NCBI GenBank assembly: GCA_963812525.1
Contig: CAWEVL010000013.1
Coordinates: 1-64,000 of the forward strand
From: Bog-756 sp963812525
GTDB lineage: Bacteria > Actinomycetota > Acidimicrobiia > Acidimicrobiales > RAAP-2
DNA: 64,000 bases
Reading direction: 5' to 3'
Positions 7,609-16,557 of this stretch are shown piece after piece. Below the pieces are notes generated by a model. That model ran no database searches. It was not told the DNA's origin and saw nothing but the letters and a program-made list of their open reading frames with translations. Position numbers and translations under genes: made by a program. How positions within the stretch are numbered: position 1 is the stretch's first letter; every line of letters begins with the position of its first letter.

Positions 7609-8598
7609 ATGAGGACGCGCAACGTGGTGGTGGTGACCTACCCGGGCATGCAGCCGCTCGACGCCGTGGGACCCTACGAGGTCTTCGCCGGGGCCACCCG
7701 GGCGGTGGGCACGTCACCTGCGTCCGGGTACGCCGTGCGACTGGTCTCGGTCGACGGCCGACCGGTCCGGGCCGGGAGCGGGATGGTCCTGGGCGCCGAA
7801 CCGCTGCCCGGACCCGAGGAACGGATCGACACGCTGGTGTTGCCGGGCGGGGACCAGGCCCGGACGGCGCGCTCCGACCGCACCCTCGTGCCGTGGATCG
7901 CCGCCACCGCTCCCCGCTGCCGGCGGGTGGCGACCGTGTGCACCGGCGCCTTCCTGGCCGCCGAGGCCGGCCTGTTGGACGGTCGGCGGGTCACCACCCA
8001 CTGGGCGTCGGCCGGGCAGCTGGCCCGCGAGTACCCGCGGCTCGAGGTGGACGCCGATCCCATCTACCTCCGTGACGGCAAGTACTGGACCAGCGCCGGG
8101 GTGACCGCCGGCATCGACCTGGCCCTGGCACTGGTCGAGGACGACCTGGGCGGCGAGGTGGCCCAGACGGTCGCTCGGTGGCTGGTCATGTTCCTCCACC
8201 GGCCGGGGGGGCAGACGCAGTTCGCCTCGCCGGTGTGGCTCCCGCGTGCCGAGCGCTCCACCGTGCGGGCCGTGCAGACCCTGGTGGAGTCGGCCCCGGC
8301 GGGCGACCACCGGCTGCCCGCCCTCGCCGCGGCGGCGGCCATGAGCGTGCGCCACTTCACCCGGGTGTTCACCGACGAGGTGGGGGAGACGCCCGGCCGG
8401 TTCGTGGAGCGGGTCCGCCTCGAGGCGGCCCGTCACGAGCTGGAGACCACCTCGGACACCCTCGAGGTCGTCGCTTCCCGGTGCGGCTTCGGCTCGGCCG
8501 AGACCCTGCGGCGGACCTTCCAACGCCGCCTCAACGTCACACCCGACAGCTACCGCCGACGTTTTCGGACCGGCGGCACCGAGAGGAGATCGGCATGA
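7609..8598 (+). CDS. GlxA-family regulator (DJ-1/PfpI domain + AraC HTH)
   Basis: A 329-residue protein. Residues about 5-190 form a DJ-1/PfpI-like domain with the nucleophile-elbow region ATVCTGAFLAAEAGLLDG and THWA. The C-terminal 100 residues form an AraC-type double helix-turn-helix (AAAAAMSVRHFTRVF and VASRCGFGSAETLRRTFQRR). Such proteins act as transcription activators that sense small metabolites. ATG 7609 is preferred over GTG 7558 because homology-like sequence begins at MRTRNVVVVTYPGM. The stop overlaps the next start (ATGA), so translation is coupled to a second DJ-1 protein. Confidence 0.85.
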   Translation: MRTRNVVVVTYPGMQPLDAVGPYEVFAGATRAVGTSPASGYAVRLVSVDGRPVRAGSGMVLGAEPLPGPEERIDTLVLPGGDQARTARSDRTLVPWIAATAPRCRRVATVCTGAFLAAEAGLLDGRRVTTHWASAGQLAREYPRLEVDADPIYLRDGKYWTSAGVTAGIDLALALVEDDLGGEVAQTVARWLVMFLHRPGGQTQFASPVWLPRAERSTVRAVQTLVESAPAGDHRLPALAAAAAMSVRHFTRVFTDEVGETPGRFVERVRLEAARHELETTSDTLEVVASRCGFGSAETLRRTFQRRLNVTPDSYRRRFRTGGTERRSA

Positions 8599-9245
8599 AC
8601 GACGACCTGCAGGTGGCCATCCCCCTGTTCCCCCGCTTCACCGCCCTCGACGCCATCGGGCCCTACGAGGTGCTGCAGCGGATCCCGACCATCGGGATCA
8701 CCTTCATCGGACATGAGCGGGGCGAGGTGAGGAGCGACAACGGGCTGCTGGGCATCACGGTCGACGCCACCTTCGAGGAGTGTCCCGAGCCCGACGTGGT
8801 GGTCTTCCCGGGCGGCATCGGCACCCGGGTCCTGGAGGAGGACCGGCGCGTGCTGGCCTGGCTGGGCCACGCCCACCGGACCTCCCGCATGACCACCTCG
8901 GTGTGCACCGGCTCGCTGGTCCTGGCGGCCGCCGGCCTGCTCGACGGGCTCACCGCCACCACCCACTGGGCCAGCTACGCCGACCTGGCCGCCCTCGGGG
9001 CCACGCCCACCGCCGAGCGGGTGGTCGAGCACCTGGACCGGCGCATCATCACCGCGGCCGGAGTGTCGAGCGGCATCGACATGGCCCTGCGGCTGGTAGA
9101 GCTCCTGGTCGACCGCACAGCGGCCCAGGCCGCCCAGCTGATGATCGAGTACGACCCGCAGCCACCCTTCGACTGCGGTTCGGCGGCCAAGGCCGACGAT
9201 GTCATCCTCGGGCGGGTCATCGACTACGCCCAACTCCGTCACTAG
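8595..9245 (+). CDS. DJ-1/PfpI family protein
   Basis: A 216-residue stand-alone DJ-1/PfpI domain. It resembles the N-terminal domain of the preceding regulator, sharing TALDAIGPYEVL, VVFPGGIGTR, SVCTGSLVLAAAGLLDG and TTHWASY. The Cys in SVCTGS is at the nucleophile position. Members include isonitrile hydratase-like enzymes and regulators without DNA-binding domains. ATG 8595 overlaps the upstream stop by 4 nt and has GAGAGGAG ahead of it. The pair probably arose by duplication of the domain; one partner may make or remove the effector sensed by the other, which is inference. Confidence 0.8.
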   Translation: MNDDLQVAIPLFPRFTALDAIGPYEVLQRIPTIGITFIGHERGEVRSDNGLLGITVDATFEECPEPDVVVFPGGIGTRVLEEDRRVLAWLGHAHRTSRMTTSVCTGSLVLAAAGLLDGLTATTHWASYADLAALGATPTAERVVEHLDRRIITAAGVSSGIDMALRLVELLVDRTAAQAAQLMIEYDPQPPFDCGSAAKADDVILGRVIDYAQLRH

Positions 9246-9379
9246 CCCACCGCCGTCCTCGGCCGCGGTGGGCCGGTGCGAGGGGCGGAACCGGAGCCGG
9301 GGGCACGCTCGAGTAGAATGGACGGGTCGGCGCCGCCCCAACTCGGCCCGACGCGTCACCGTCGGAGAGGGAAGTGATC

Positions 9380-9730
9380 GTGCGACGAAGGATGATGAAC
9401 GGGAAGATCCACCGGGCCAGGGTCACCGATGCCGACCTCAACTACGTCGGGTCCATCTCCATCGACCCCATCCTGATGAAGGCCGCCGACATCCTCCCCG
9501 ATGAGCAGGTGTCGGTGTACAACCTGAACAACGGCTCCCGGCTGGAGACATACGCCATCGAGGGAAACGACGGGCAGATCTGTCTCAACGGTGCCGCGGC
9601 GCGGTTGGCCCAAGTCGGGGACCGGGTCATCATCGTGACCTACGTCGACCTCGAGGACGGTGAGCTCTCCGGCCATCAGTCGTCGGTCATCGTGGTCGAC
9701 GAGGACAACCGCCCGGTGGAGATGGGCTGA
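9380..9730 (+). CDS. panD: Aspartate 1-decarboxylase proenzyme
   Basis: This 116-residue enzyme decarboxylates L-aspartate to beta-alanine for pantothenate and coenzyme A synthesis. KIHRARVTDADLNYVGSISI matches the PanD N-terminus, including the self-cleavage pair that yields the pyruvoyl group. Starting at GTG 9380 puts this pair at Gly24-Ser25, the standard numbering, and leaves 8 nt after GGAGAGGG; GTG 9374 would be too close to it. YNLNNGSRLETYAIEG and NGAAARLAQVGDRVII are also conserved. A TAGAAT hexamer at 9314-9319 is a candidate -10. The gene is alone; no other pan gene is nearby. Confidence 0.93.
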   Translation: MRRRMMNGKIHRARVTDADLNYVGSISIDPILMKAADILPDEQVSVYNLNNGSRLETYAIEGNDGQICLNGAAARLAQVGDRVIIVTYVDLEDGELSGHQSSVIVVDEDNRPVEMG

Positions 9731-9763
9731 TTCGGTCCCCCGGTGTCCCGAAGGTGGGGACGC

Positions 9764-10783
9764 TCAATCAACTCCGTCGGGTAGCTGGCTGTGGGACGGG
9801 CCCTTGTGGAGGACCTTGGCGAACCGGGCGTTGAACTCCGCCATGTCGGCACACCGGCGCACTCCGGTGACCACGGCGTCCATGCGGTCGTCGACCCGTG
9901 TCCGGCCGACCTCGTGGAGCCACTGCGGGATGCTCGGTCGGAACGGCGGTGCACCCGGGTCGCGACGGAGCTCCCGACCGACGTCGGGATCGATGGCGTC
10001 GTAGACGAAGAGCAACACGTAGCGCGCCCACCCGACCGACCGCTGCTTCGCCGGTCTTCCCTCCAGCCGAGCCAGTTCGTCCCAGAACTCCTTGGGGAAC
10101 CGCGACGCCCACACCCCGATGTCCTCGGCGATGAAGGCCAGCAGGTCCCGCTGGGCCGCCTGCTTGGCCCGCACCTTGGCGTACCCGGTGGCGTCGTCGA
10201 CCAGTCCATTGAGGCCGGTGGCGGCGGCGGCCCGCACGAGGGTCTCGGCCACGGCGGCGGTCCGGGCCGGCTGCTTCTTGAGGGGCCCGGCCGCCCGGGC
10301 CGAGAGGAAGCGGTCGGCAATGGCGGCCACCGTCGCGGTCTCGAACCCGACCGCGGTGCCGGCCCGTCCGGGCACCCGGTAGGAAACGGTCGTGAGGTCC
10401 AGGGGACGGCGGGCGTACCCGGGCAGCTTGCCGAGCACGCGCTCCAGCCCGTCCGGACCGGTGTCCCCGGCGAACGCCTCCGCCACGCGGTCCCGACCCA
10501 GGACCCGCCGTCCGTCGTCCAGCACATGGGCCTCGAACCCGATGTCGGCCACGGTCAGCGGCCCGCGGAAGAGCGATCGGGGAACGTGGTCCCGGGCCAC
10601 GGTGTCGACGGGCGCGGTGGCCACCTTCCCGGTCTTGGCCCAGCGGGCCCGGACGGCGCGACGGGCGATCTCGCTCCGTTCCGCCGGGGTCAGCGAGCGC
10701 GCCCGGGCCCGCCCACCCTTCCTTGCCCCCAGCCGGCCCAGCTCCCGTCCGGCACTGCTGGCCTTCTTGCGGTCGTCCGCCAT
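9764..10783 (-). CDS. P63C-domain protein with basic N-terminal motif
   Basis: A 339-residue protein. The N-terminus is very basic, with ARKGGRARARSLTPAERSEI followed by ARRAVRARW, a motif seen before P63C and other DNA-associated domains. The body has the P63C pattern: GLNGLVDDATGYAKVR, then WASRFPKEFWDELARL and LLFVYDAIDPDV. P63C was described from prophage proteins, where it is often fused to KilA-N-type DNA-binding modules; its biochemical role is unknown. Three copies of an ACCCGRGCAAGTA element lie 41-106 bp upstream of the start on helical spacing, suggesting autoregulation. The family call is from memory of the pattern, not a search. Confidence 0.65.
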   Translation of the reverse strand: MADDRKKASSAGRELGRLGARKGGRARARSLTPAERSEIARRAVRARWAKTGKVATAPVDTVARDHVPRSLFRGPLTVADIGFEAHVLDDGRRVLGRDRVAEAFAGDTGPDGLERVLGKLPGYARRPLDLTTVSYRVPGRAGTAVGFETATVAAIADRFLSARAAGPLKKQPARTAAVAETLVRAAAATGLNGLVDDATGYAKVRAKQAAQRDLLAFIAEDIGVWASRFPKEFWDELARLEGRPAKQRSVGWARYVLLFVYDAIDPDVGRELRRDPGAPPFRPSIPQWLHEVGRTRVDDRMDAVVTGVRRCADMAEFNARFAKVLHKGPSHSQLPDGVD

Positions 10784-10823
10784 CAGTCCCCCTTGCCCGA
10801 GGTGTCGCTTCGGTGATCTTCCG

Positions 10824-10889
10824 ACCCGAGCAAGTATAGAACCTACCCGGGCAAGTAGTAGCCGAGGTCTACACTGACCCGGGCAAGTA
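10824..10889. repeat. Three direct copies of ACCCGRGCAAGTA
   Basis: ACCCGAGCAAGTA (10824-10836), ACCCGGGCAAGTA (10845-10857) and ACCCGGGCAAGTA (10877-10889) have starts 21 and 32 bp apart, i.e. two and three helical turns. The core CCCGGG is palindromic and two further copies sit at 12996-13053. They lie in the promoter region of the P63C gene. The rest of the 10784-11240 gap shows no gene I can support. Confidence 0.7.
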
Positions 10890-11240
10890 CAGGGCCGACC
10901 GGTTCGGGTGGGATCGGAGCCGGCCGGCTCCGCGTCGTCGACATCGTCGGTCCGACCCGGTCGGTGCGCGGTTGGCGGCGGATCGGCACATCGTTCCGCC
11001 CACCCGCACCAGACGGCACCGGGGTGACACGCGCCCGAACGCAGTGCGTGACCGCAGGTGCCGATTGTGCGCCGCGCCCTACCGCCGTCGGAGGGCCGTC
11101 GGTATACTTCGCAAGGTTCGCAGGTCTCGCTCCGGGGTGGCGACGGAAACCGTCACTCGAGCCACCCGCCGAGCGCCGGGTGCAGGGGGAACCGCAAACC
11201 ATCCCGAGGATGACGCAATGTCGATGAAGGGGCGCTTCGG

Positions 11241-12894
11241 TTGAAGAGTTGGACGCAAAGCTTGAGGCAGTGGCTGTTGTGGTTGGTCGGCGAGGCCCCG
11301 CTGCCCGACAAGCGGGCCCGCGCCATCCTCGGTGCCACCGCGGTGGGCCTGGTCGTGGTGGCCGTGGGCGCGGCGCTTCTGTTGCAGGGTTCGCCGGCCC
11401 CGGTGAGCTCGGCGGCCAGCGAGGCGGCGGCCCACCCCTCGGCATCCGGTTCGTCCCCGTCCGGTTCGTCCTCGTCCGCCACGACGCCCACCTCCTCGAC
11501 GGCCGCTCCCACGGCCGGCGCCACCAGCGCCTCCACGTCCACCGCGGTCACGTCGCCTCCGGCGGGCTCGGCCACCCCGCCGGCCAGCACCAAGGTGAAG
11601 CACCACGTGCACAACGGGGCCAAGGCCAAGGCCAGGGCCAAGACCCACCCGGCCTCGCCCAGCCCCGCTACGACCTCCCCCACGACGACGCCGGTCCGGG
11701 TGCCCTCCGACGCCGGCGCCGCACCGCTCAGCCCCGCCGCCCGCCCCGGCCGCCGCTCCTGTCGTGTCGCCCATCGTGGCCGCCATCGTGGCCAACGCCC
11801 GGGCGCAGACCACGGCCCCGGCGTCGGCCCTCACGCCGCCGAATGCGCCCGCCGCGGTCCGGGCCGGCATCGGCCACGATTCGTCCCGGGTGACCTGGTC
11901 GCCCCCGACGGCCAGCGGCAGCGCCCCGGTGTCCGGAGTGAACGTCTACGTGGGGACCGTTCCCGGGGAGGAGGCTTGGACCCCGGCCAACGGTGGAACC
12001 CCGATCACCGGACGCTCGTACGTGGTGGCCAACCTCCAGGCCGGCACCACCTACTACTTCGTCGTGCGGGCGGTGAGCGCGGCCGGCCTGTCGGCGCGCT
12101 CGACCGAGGTGTCCTCGACCCCGACCGCCGCCCACCAGCTCGCCGGGGGCATGGCCACCCCGGTCACCGGGATGGCCTCCAACCCGCAGGGCACCGGCTA
12201 CTGGCTGGTCAACGAAGGCGGTGCGGTCTCGGCCCACGGGGCCGTGGCCAACGACGGGTCCGCCGCCACTCTCCACCTCAATGCGCCGATCGTGGGCCTG
12301 GCGTCGACCGCGGACGGCAAGGGCTACTGGGAGGTGGCCAGTGACGGCGGGGTCTTCGCCTTCGGCGACGCCACCTTCTACGGCGGCATGGCCGGCCAGC
12401 CGCTCAACGGCTCGGTGGTCGGGATCTCGTCGACCGCGGACGGCAAGGGCTACTGGGAGGTGGCCAGTGACGGCGGGGTCTTCGCCTTCGGCGACGCCAC
12501 CTTCTACGGCGGCATGGGCGGCCAGAGGCTCACGGCGCCGGTCGTGGGCCTGGCGTCGACCGCCGACGGCAAGGGCTACTGGGAGGTGGCCAGTGACGGC
12601 GGGGTCTTCGCCTTCGGCGACGCCACCTTCTACGGCGGCATGGGCGGCCAGAGGCTCAACGCCCCGGTGGTGGCCATGGCTCCCGCGCCCGACGGGCACG
12701 GCTACTGGTTGGTGAGCAGCGACGGCGGGGTCTTCACCTTCGGTTCGGCCCCGTTCCACGGCGGCGCCGGCCAGACGCCCCTGGATGCGCCGGTGACCGG
12801 CATGGCGGTCAATCAGGCCTCCGCCGGCTACTGGCTGGTCGCCTGGGACGGGGGCGTCTTCTCGTACGGGACGCCCTTCTTCGGGGCGGGCTGA
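11241..12894 (+). CDS. Membrane-anchored or secreted FN3 + six-repeat (propeller-like) protein, frameshifted
   Basis: The gene is split between two frames. The first part, from TTG 11241, has a basic tail and a hydrophobic anchor (AILGATAVGLVVVAVGAALL, residues 29-48). It continues into a Ser/Thr/Ala/Pro linker with a Lys/His patch. The frame then changes near 11734-11763; the other frame is open to the stop at 12894. That part holds a fibronectin type III domain (about 11848-12125) and six 42-residue repeats with the core GYWxVxSDGGVFxFG. Six repeats fit a beta-propeller-like extracellular module. Together they would give about 550 residues. The frame change lies in a C/G-rich run and needs one base removed. 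A second start, GTG 11764, could give a truncated product without anchor. Confidence 0.75.
12139..12894 (+). repeat. Six tandem 126-bp coding repeats
   Basis: The GYW codons recur at exactly 126-bp steps (12196, 12322, 12448, 12574, 12700, 12826). Units 2-4 are nearly identical at the DNA level over about 90 bp, including silent positions, while the outer units have diverged, which indicates recent unit duplication or gene conversion. Confidence 0.9.
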
Positions 12895-12917
12895 GCCGAC
12901 CACGCTACGTGGTCGGC
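12895..12917 (+). terminator. Strong hairpin directly after the repeat-protein gene
   Basis: GCCGACCACG (12895-12904) and CGTGGTCGGC (12908-12917) pair perfectly over 10 bp around a 3-nt loop, starting right after the stop codon. Confidence 0.75.
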
Positions 12918-12995
12918 CAGCAACCGACCGACCGGACCGGTCATTGCCCGCTCCCCACCCACCCGCCGTCCGGGTCCGCAGCCCCAGCCAGCTGC

Positions 12996-13053
12996 TACTT
13001 ACCCGGGCGAGAACGAAGCCCCGATTGGGAACGCCATACTTGCCCGGGTAAGT
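12996..13053. repeat. Two further copies of the TACTTRCCCGGG element, facing each other
   Basis: TACTTACCCGGGCGAG (12996-13011) and TACTTGCCCGGGTAAGT (13037-13053) match the elements at 10824-10889; the second reads as ACTTACCCGGGCAAGTA on the minus strand. Their centres are about 41 bp apart. They lie between two convergent genes, an odd place for an ordinary operator. Confidence 0.65.
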
Positions 13054-13114
13054 CAGAGGGTCCCTCGGCCCGGTCGCCGACCATGCGTGATGTCCGCGGC
13101 GCCCGGGTGCCGGG

Positions 13115-14519
13115 CTAGCCGCCGATGACCCGGTCCAGTGCGGTGGCGTGCCAGGTGGCCCGGCCGGCGCGCTCCTCCGCGTGATCGGCGCTGGCTGCCA
13201 GCCGCAGCCCGGCGTTGATCCCGAGAAAGCGCAGCGGCTCCGGCTCCCACCGCTTGGACCGGTGACCGACCCAGGGCAGCCCGGTGAGGGCGGTGTCCCG
13301 CCGGAGGATGAGGTCCCGCAGGGTCCGGCCGGCCAGATTGGTGGTGGACACCCCGTCGCCCACGTACCCGCCGGCCCACCCCATCCCGGTGGCCGCGTCG
13401 AGCCCGACCGAGGTGAACCAGTCCCGGGCGATCCCGAGCGGCCCACCCCACCGGTGGGTGATCTCGACGCCGGCGAGGTCAGGGAACAGGTCCACCAGGG
13501 TGTGCCGCAGGGCCTCGTGGACACCGGCGTCACGGTCGTAGTCGGACCGAATGGCCGACCCGAAGTGGTAGGGCGCGCCGCGGCCGCCGAAGGCCATGCG
13601 CCCGTCCTCGGTGCGCTGTCCGTAGATGACCAGATGCCGGTGGTCGGCGAAGGTCTCCCGTCGGGCCAGGCCGGCGCGGTCCCAGAACGCGGTGGGCAGC
13701 GGCTCGGTGGCGATCATGAGCGAGTACACCGGCACCAGGGTGCGCCCCTCCCCCCGGAGGGTGCGGGTGTAGCCCTCGGTGGCCCGCACCACGGTGGCCG
13801 CCCGCACCGTGCCGCCCGCCGTCTCCACGACGCCGGGCCGGAGGGAGCGGGCCTCGGTCTGTTCGTAGATGGCCACCCCCCGGCGCTCCACCGCCAGCGC
13901 CAGACCGCGGACCAGCCGGGCCGGGTCCACCGCCGCGCAGTGCGGCGTGTAGGTGCCGCCGAGCACGCTGGTCGCCCGGGCCAGGGACGAGGCCTCCGCC
14001 GCCGACAGCAGGCGGAGGTCGGCCTCCCCGACACCCCGGGCCCGTGCCTCGGCCACCTCGTGGCCGGTGCGCTCCAGTTGGACCCCGGTCCGGGCCAGGA
14101 CCACCGTCCCGCCGTGGGCGAAGGCGCACTCGATCGATTCGGCCTCGACCACCCGGCCCACCTCGCCGACGGTCTCGACCATGGCCCGTCGCATGGCGAC
14201 CCCGGAGCCCGGCCCGACCACCTGGTCCAGCTTCGCCTCGGGGACGGCGAACAGTGCCGAGCACCAGCCCCCGTTCCGGCCCGAGGCGCCGAAACCCACC
14301 ACGTCCCGCTCGATCACCGCGATGCGCAACCCGGGATCGGCCTCGGCCAGGTAGTAGGCCGTCCACAGGCCGGTGAAGCCACCCGCCCACCACGGCGACG
14401 TCCACGTCGAGGTCGCCGGGCAGTGGGGCCCGGACCTCCAGGGGACCAGGGAGCCCGTCCCACCACAGGGAGAGCTGTCGGTACCGCTCGCCCGAGGACG
14501 GGCTCAGAGCTGCTTCCAC
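13115..14519 (-). CDS. FAD-dependent amine/amino-acid oxidoreductase, frameshifted near its N-terminus
   Basis: A DadA/PuuB-type flavoprotein, about 468 residues when repaired. From GTG 14519 the first frame encodes the lead peptide with YRQLSLWWDGLPGPL and DVDVAVVGG, the start of the FAD-binding loop. It breaks at the CCC run 14382-14384. Removing one base restores VVGGGFTGLWTAYYLAEADP and joins the long frame that ends at 13115 (GASGRNGGWCSALF, later WGGPLGIARDWF and GGYVGDGVSTTNL). Such enzymes oxidise gamma-glutamylputrescine or other amines. The start overlaps the aminotransferase stop by 16 nt, so the two form one operon under the Lrp gene. An isolated start inside the long frame (14329) would lack the dinucleotide-binding loop and is unlikely to be functional. 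Confidence 0.8.
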
Positions 14520-15868
14520 GCTTCGGTCAGCACCGACCGCAGGATGGACGTCATGACCTCGAACTCCTCGGGCCCGCAGGTGAGCGGAGGTGCCAGCTGC
14601 ACCACCGGGTCACCCCGGTCGTCGGCCCGGCAGATCAGCCCGGCCTCGTAGAGGGCCCCGGACAGGAAGCCCCGGAGCAGGCGCTCGGCCTCGTCGTCGT
14701 CGAAGGTCTCCCGGGTGTCCTTGTCCTTGACCATCTCGATCCCGTAGAAGTAGCCCGCCCCCCGGACGTCGCCCACGATGGGCAGGTCCCGCAGCGTGTC
14801 GAGGGACGCCTTGAACTCGGCCTCGTGCTCCCGGACGTGCTCGAGCAGACCCTCCTTCTCGAACACGTCGAGGTTGGCCAGGGCCACGGCCGCGCTCACC
14901 GGGTGACCGCCGAACGTCACGCCGTGCAGGAAGCTCTCGCCCTGGAGGAACGGTTCCACCAGCCGGTCGCTGACGGCCATGGCCCCGAGGGGCGAGTACC
15001 CACTGGTCAGCCCCTTGGCCATGGTGACGATGTCCGGTTCGTACTCGTAGCGCTCGGCCCCGAAGTAGTGGCCCAGACGGCCGAAGGCACAGATGACCTC
15101 GTCGGAAACCATGAGCACGCCGTACCGGTCACAGATCTGGCGAACCCGCGGGAAGTAGCCGGGAGGAGGTGGGAAGCAGCCCCCGGCGTTCTGGACCGGT
15201 TCGAGGAAGACGGCGGCCACCGTCTCCGGCCCCTCGAAGAGGATGGCCTGCTCGATGGAGTCGGCCGCCCAGCGGCCGAAGGCCTCGAGGTCGTCGGCGA
15301 AGTACGGTGCCCGGTAGAAGTTGGTGCTGGGCACCTTGATGGCCCCGGCCACCAACGGCTCGAAGGGCGACCTGATCTCGGTGACCCCGGTGATGGAGAG
15401 GGCCCCCATGGTCGCCCCGTGGTAGGCGATGTTGCGGCTGATCACCTTCTTTCGCTCCGGCTGGCCGGTGATGGCGAAGTACTGGCGGGCCAGCTTCCAT
15501 GCCGACTCCACCGCCTCGGAGCCGCCGGTGGTGAAGAAGATCCGGTTGCAGTCCCCCGGGGTCAGGTCGGCCAGGCGGTCGGCCAGCTCGATGGCCGTGG
15601 GGTGGGCGTAGCTCCAGATGGGGAAGTAGGCCAGGGTGCTGGCCTGGCGGGCGGCGGCCTCGGCCAGCTCGGTGCGACCGTGGCCGACCTGGCTGGTGAA
15701 CAGGCCGGACAGGCCGTCCAGGTAGCGCTTGCCGTACTGGTCGTACACCCACACACCCTCGCCGCGCACGATCACCGGGACCGGACTCGACTCCGACATC
15801 CGGGTGAAGTGCATCCACAGGTGCCGGTGGGCGTTCTCTTGCATGGTGGAGTTCGAAATTTCGCTCAT
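14504..15868 (-). CDS. Class III aminotransferase (putrescine/omega-amine type)
   Basis: A 454-residue PLP-dependent enzyme. It has the subgroup-II aminotransferase plan: GLFTSQVGHGRTELAEAAA near the start, TTGGSEAVESAWKLARQY for phosphate binding, AYHGATMGALSITG, FLEPVQNAGGCFPPP, the cofactor-binding Asp in VLMVSDEVICAFGRLG, and the Schiff-base Lys in VTMAKGLTSGYSPLGAM. It most resembles pyruvate-dependent putrescine/spermidine or beta-alanine transaminases. ATG 15868 overlaps the Lrp stop (ATGA). Neighbouring amine oxidoreductase, aldehyde dehydrogenase and permease support a role in amine catabolism. Confidence 0.88.
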   Translation of the reverse strand: MSEISNSTMQENAHRHLWMHFTRMSESSPVPVIVRGEGVWVYDQYGKRYLDGLSGLFTSQVGHGRTELAEAAARQASTLAYFPIWSYAHPTAIELADRLADLTPGDCNRIFFTTGGSEAVESAWKLARQYFAITGQPERKKVISRNIAYHGATMGALSITGVTEIRSPFEPLVAGAIKVPSTNFYRAPYFADDLEAFGRWAADSIEQAILFEGPETVAAVFLEPVQNAGGCFPPPPGYFPRVRQICDRYGVLMVSDEVICAFGRLGHYFGAERYEYEPDIVTMAKGLTSGYSPLGAMAVSDRLVEPFLQGESFLHGVTFGGHPVSAAVALANLDVFEKEGLLEHVREHEAEFKASLDTLRDLPIVGDVRGAGYFYGIEMVKDKDTRETFDDDEAERLLRGFLSGALYEAGLICRADDRGDPVVQLAPPLTCGPEEFEVMTSILRSVLTEAWKQL

Positions 15869-16338
15869 CTGGTCCCCCAGGTATAGGTCTGCTTGGTCAA
15901 CTTCAGGTACATGAACGTCTCGGTGTCGCGCACGCCGGGAATCTCTCGGATGGTCCCGTTGAGCAGGTCGAGCAGGGTGTCCTCGTCCTCGGTGACCAGC
16001 TCCACCAGGATGTCGAACGAGCCCGTGCACAGCACCACGTAGTCGATGTCGTCCACCGCGGCGAGACGTTCGGCCACCACCCGGGTGTCGCCGTCGGCGC
16101 GGATCCCCACCATGGCCTGGCAGCGGAAGCCCACCTGCAACGGGTCGGTCACGGCCACGATCTGCATGACCCCGGCGTCGCGCATCTTCTGGACCCGCTG
16201 GCGAACTGCGGCCTCGGACAGGCCGACGGCCTCGGCGATGGAGCCGTACGTCCGTCGGCCGTCCTGCTGGAGCTCCTCGACGATGGCCTTGTTCACCTCG
16301 TCCAGCAGCCCGTTGGGGCCCGGGGCCGGGGTGCTCAC
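15865..16338 (-). CDS. Lrp/AsnC-family transcriptional regulator
   Basis: A 157-residue regulator. The N-terminal winged helix reads LDEVNKAIVEELQQDGRRTY and IAEAVGLSEAAVRQRV. The C-terminal part is the RAM (ligand-binding) ferredoxin-like domain with VVLCTGSFDILVELV and IREIPGVRDTETFMYL. It is the first gene of the minus-strand amine operon and divergent from the aldehyde dehydrogenase at 16558, the classical place for a local regulator sensing the pathway substrate or an amino acid. GTG start at 16338. Confidence 0.9.
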   Translation of the reverse strand: MSTPAPGPNGLLDEVNKAIVEELQQDGRRTYGSIAEAVGLSEAAVRQRVQKMRDAGVMQIVAVTDPLQVGFRCQAMVGIRADGDTRVVAERLAAVDDIDYVVLCTGSFDILVELVTEDEDTLLDLLNGTIREIPGVRDTETFMYLKLTKQTYTWGTR

Positions 16339-16557
16339 CGGGGGACGCCGGGTCGACGGGTCGGACGTCCGGAAGGGTCGGATCGGTAGCGGTCCATGCC
16401 CGACCAGTTATAGCAGTTCGAGCGGAAATAGTGGAAAATGGCGAAGGAATCCGTAGCCGGAAAGAAATTCCCATCAGAAAAAGCTTGTCTGGCGACCGTT
16501 CTTCGGTAACTATGACGACGTCGTAGTTGTGGAGTGACGTCGACCAGGGGAGGGTCT
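16339..16557. promoter_or_regulatory. Divergent, relatively AT-rich promoter region of the amine catabolic genes
   Basis: This 219-bp gap between the Lrp gene and the aldehyde dehydrogenase is clearly richer in A/T (about 16405-16500) than its surroundings. It ends with a 10-bp palindrome ACGACGTCGT (16515-16524) just before the aldehyde dehydrogenase ribosome binding site. AT-rich flanks suit Lrp wrapping. Promoters for both directions are expected here. Confidence 0.55.

Noticed and set aside
12139..12894. CRISPR-like array
   Set aside because: The 126-bp period is contiguous, in frame and protein-coding with no unique spacers.
10824..13053. The CCCGGG elements as insertion-sequence ends
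   Set aside because: No transposase gene lies between them, copies are in tandem rather than single at each end, and no target-site duplication is visible.
13148..15886. A 912-codon open frame on the plus strand, and similar very long frames at 39655-41931, 45328-47241 and 4506-5399
   Set aside because: They lie antisense to or upstream of well-supported genes and encode Gly/Pro/Arg/His-rich text without domains, typical shadows in high-GC DNA.
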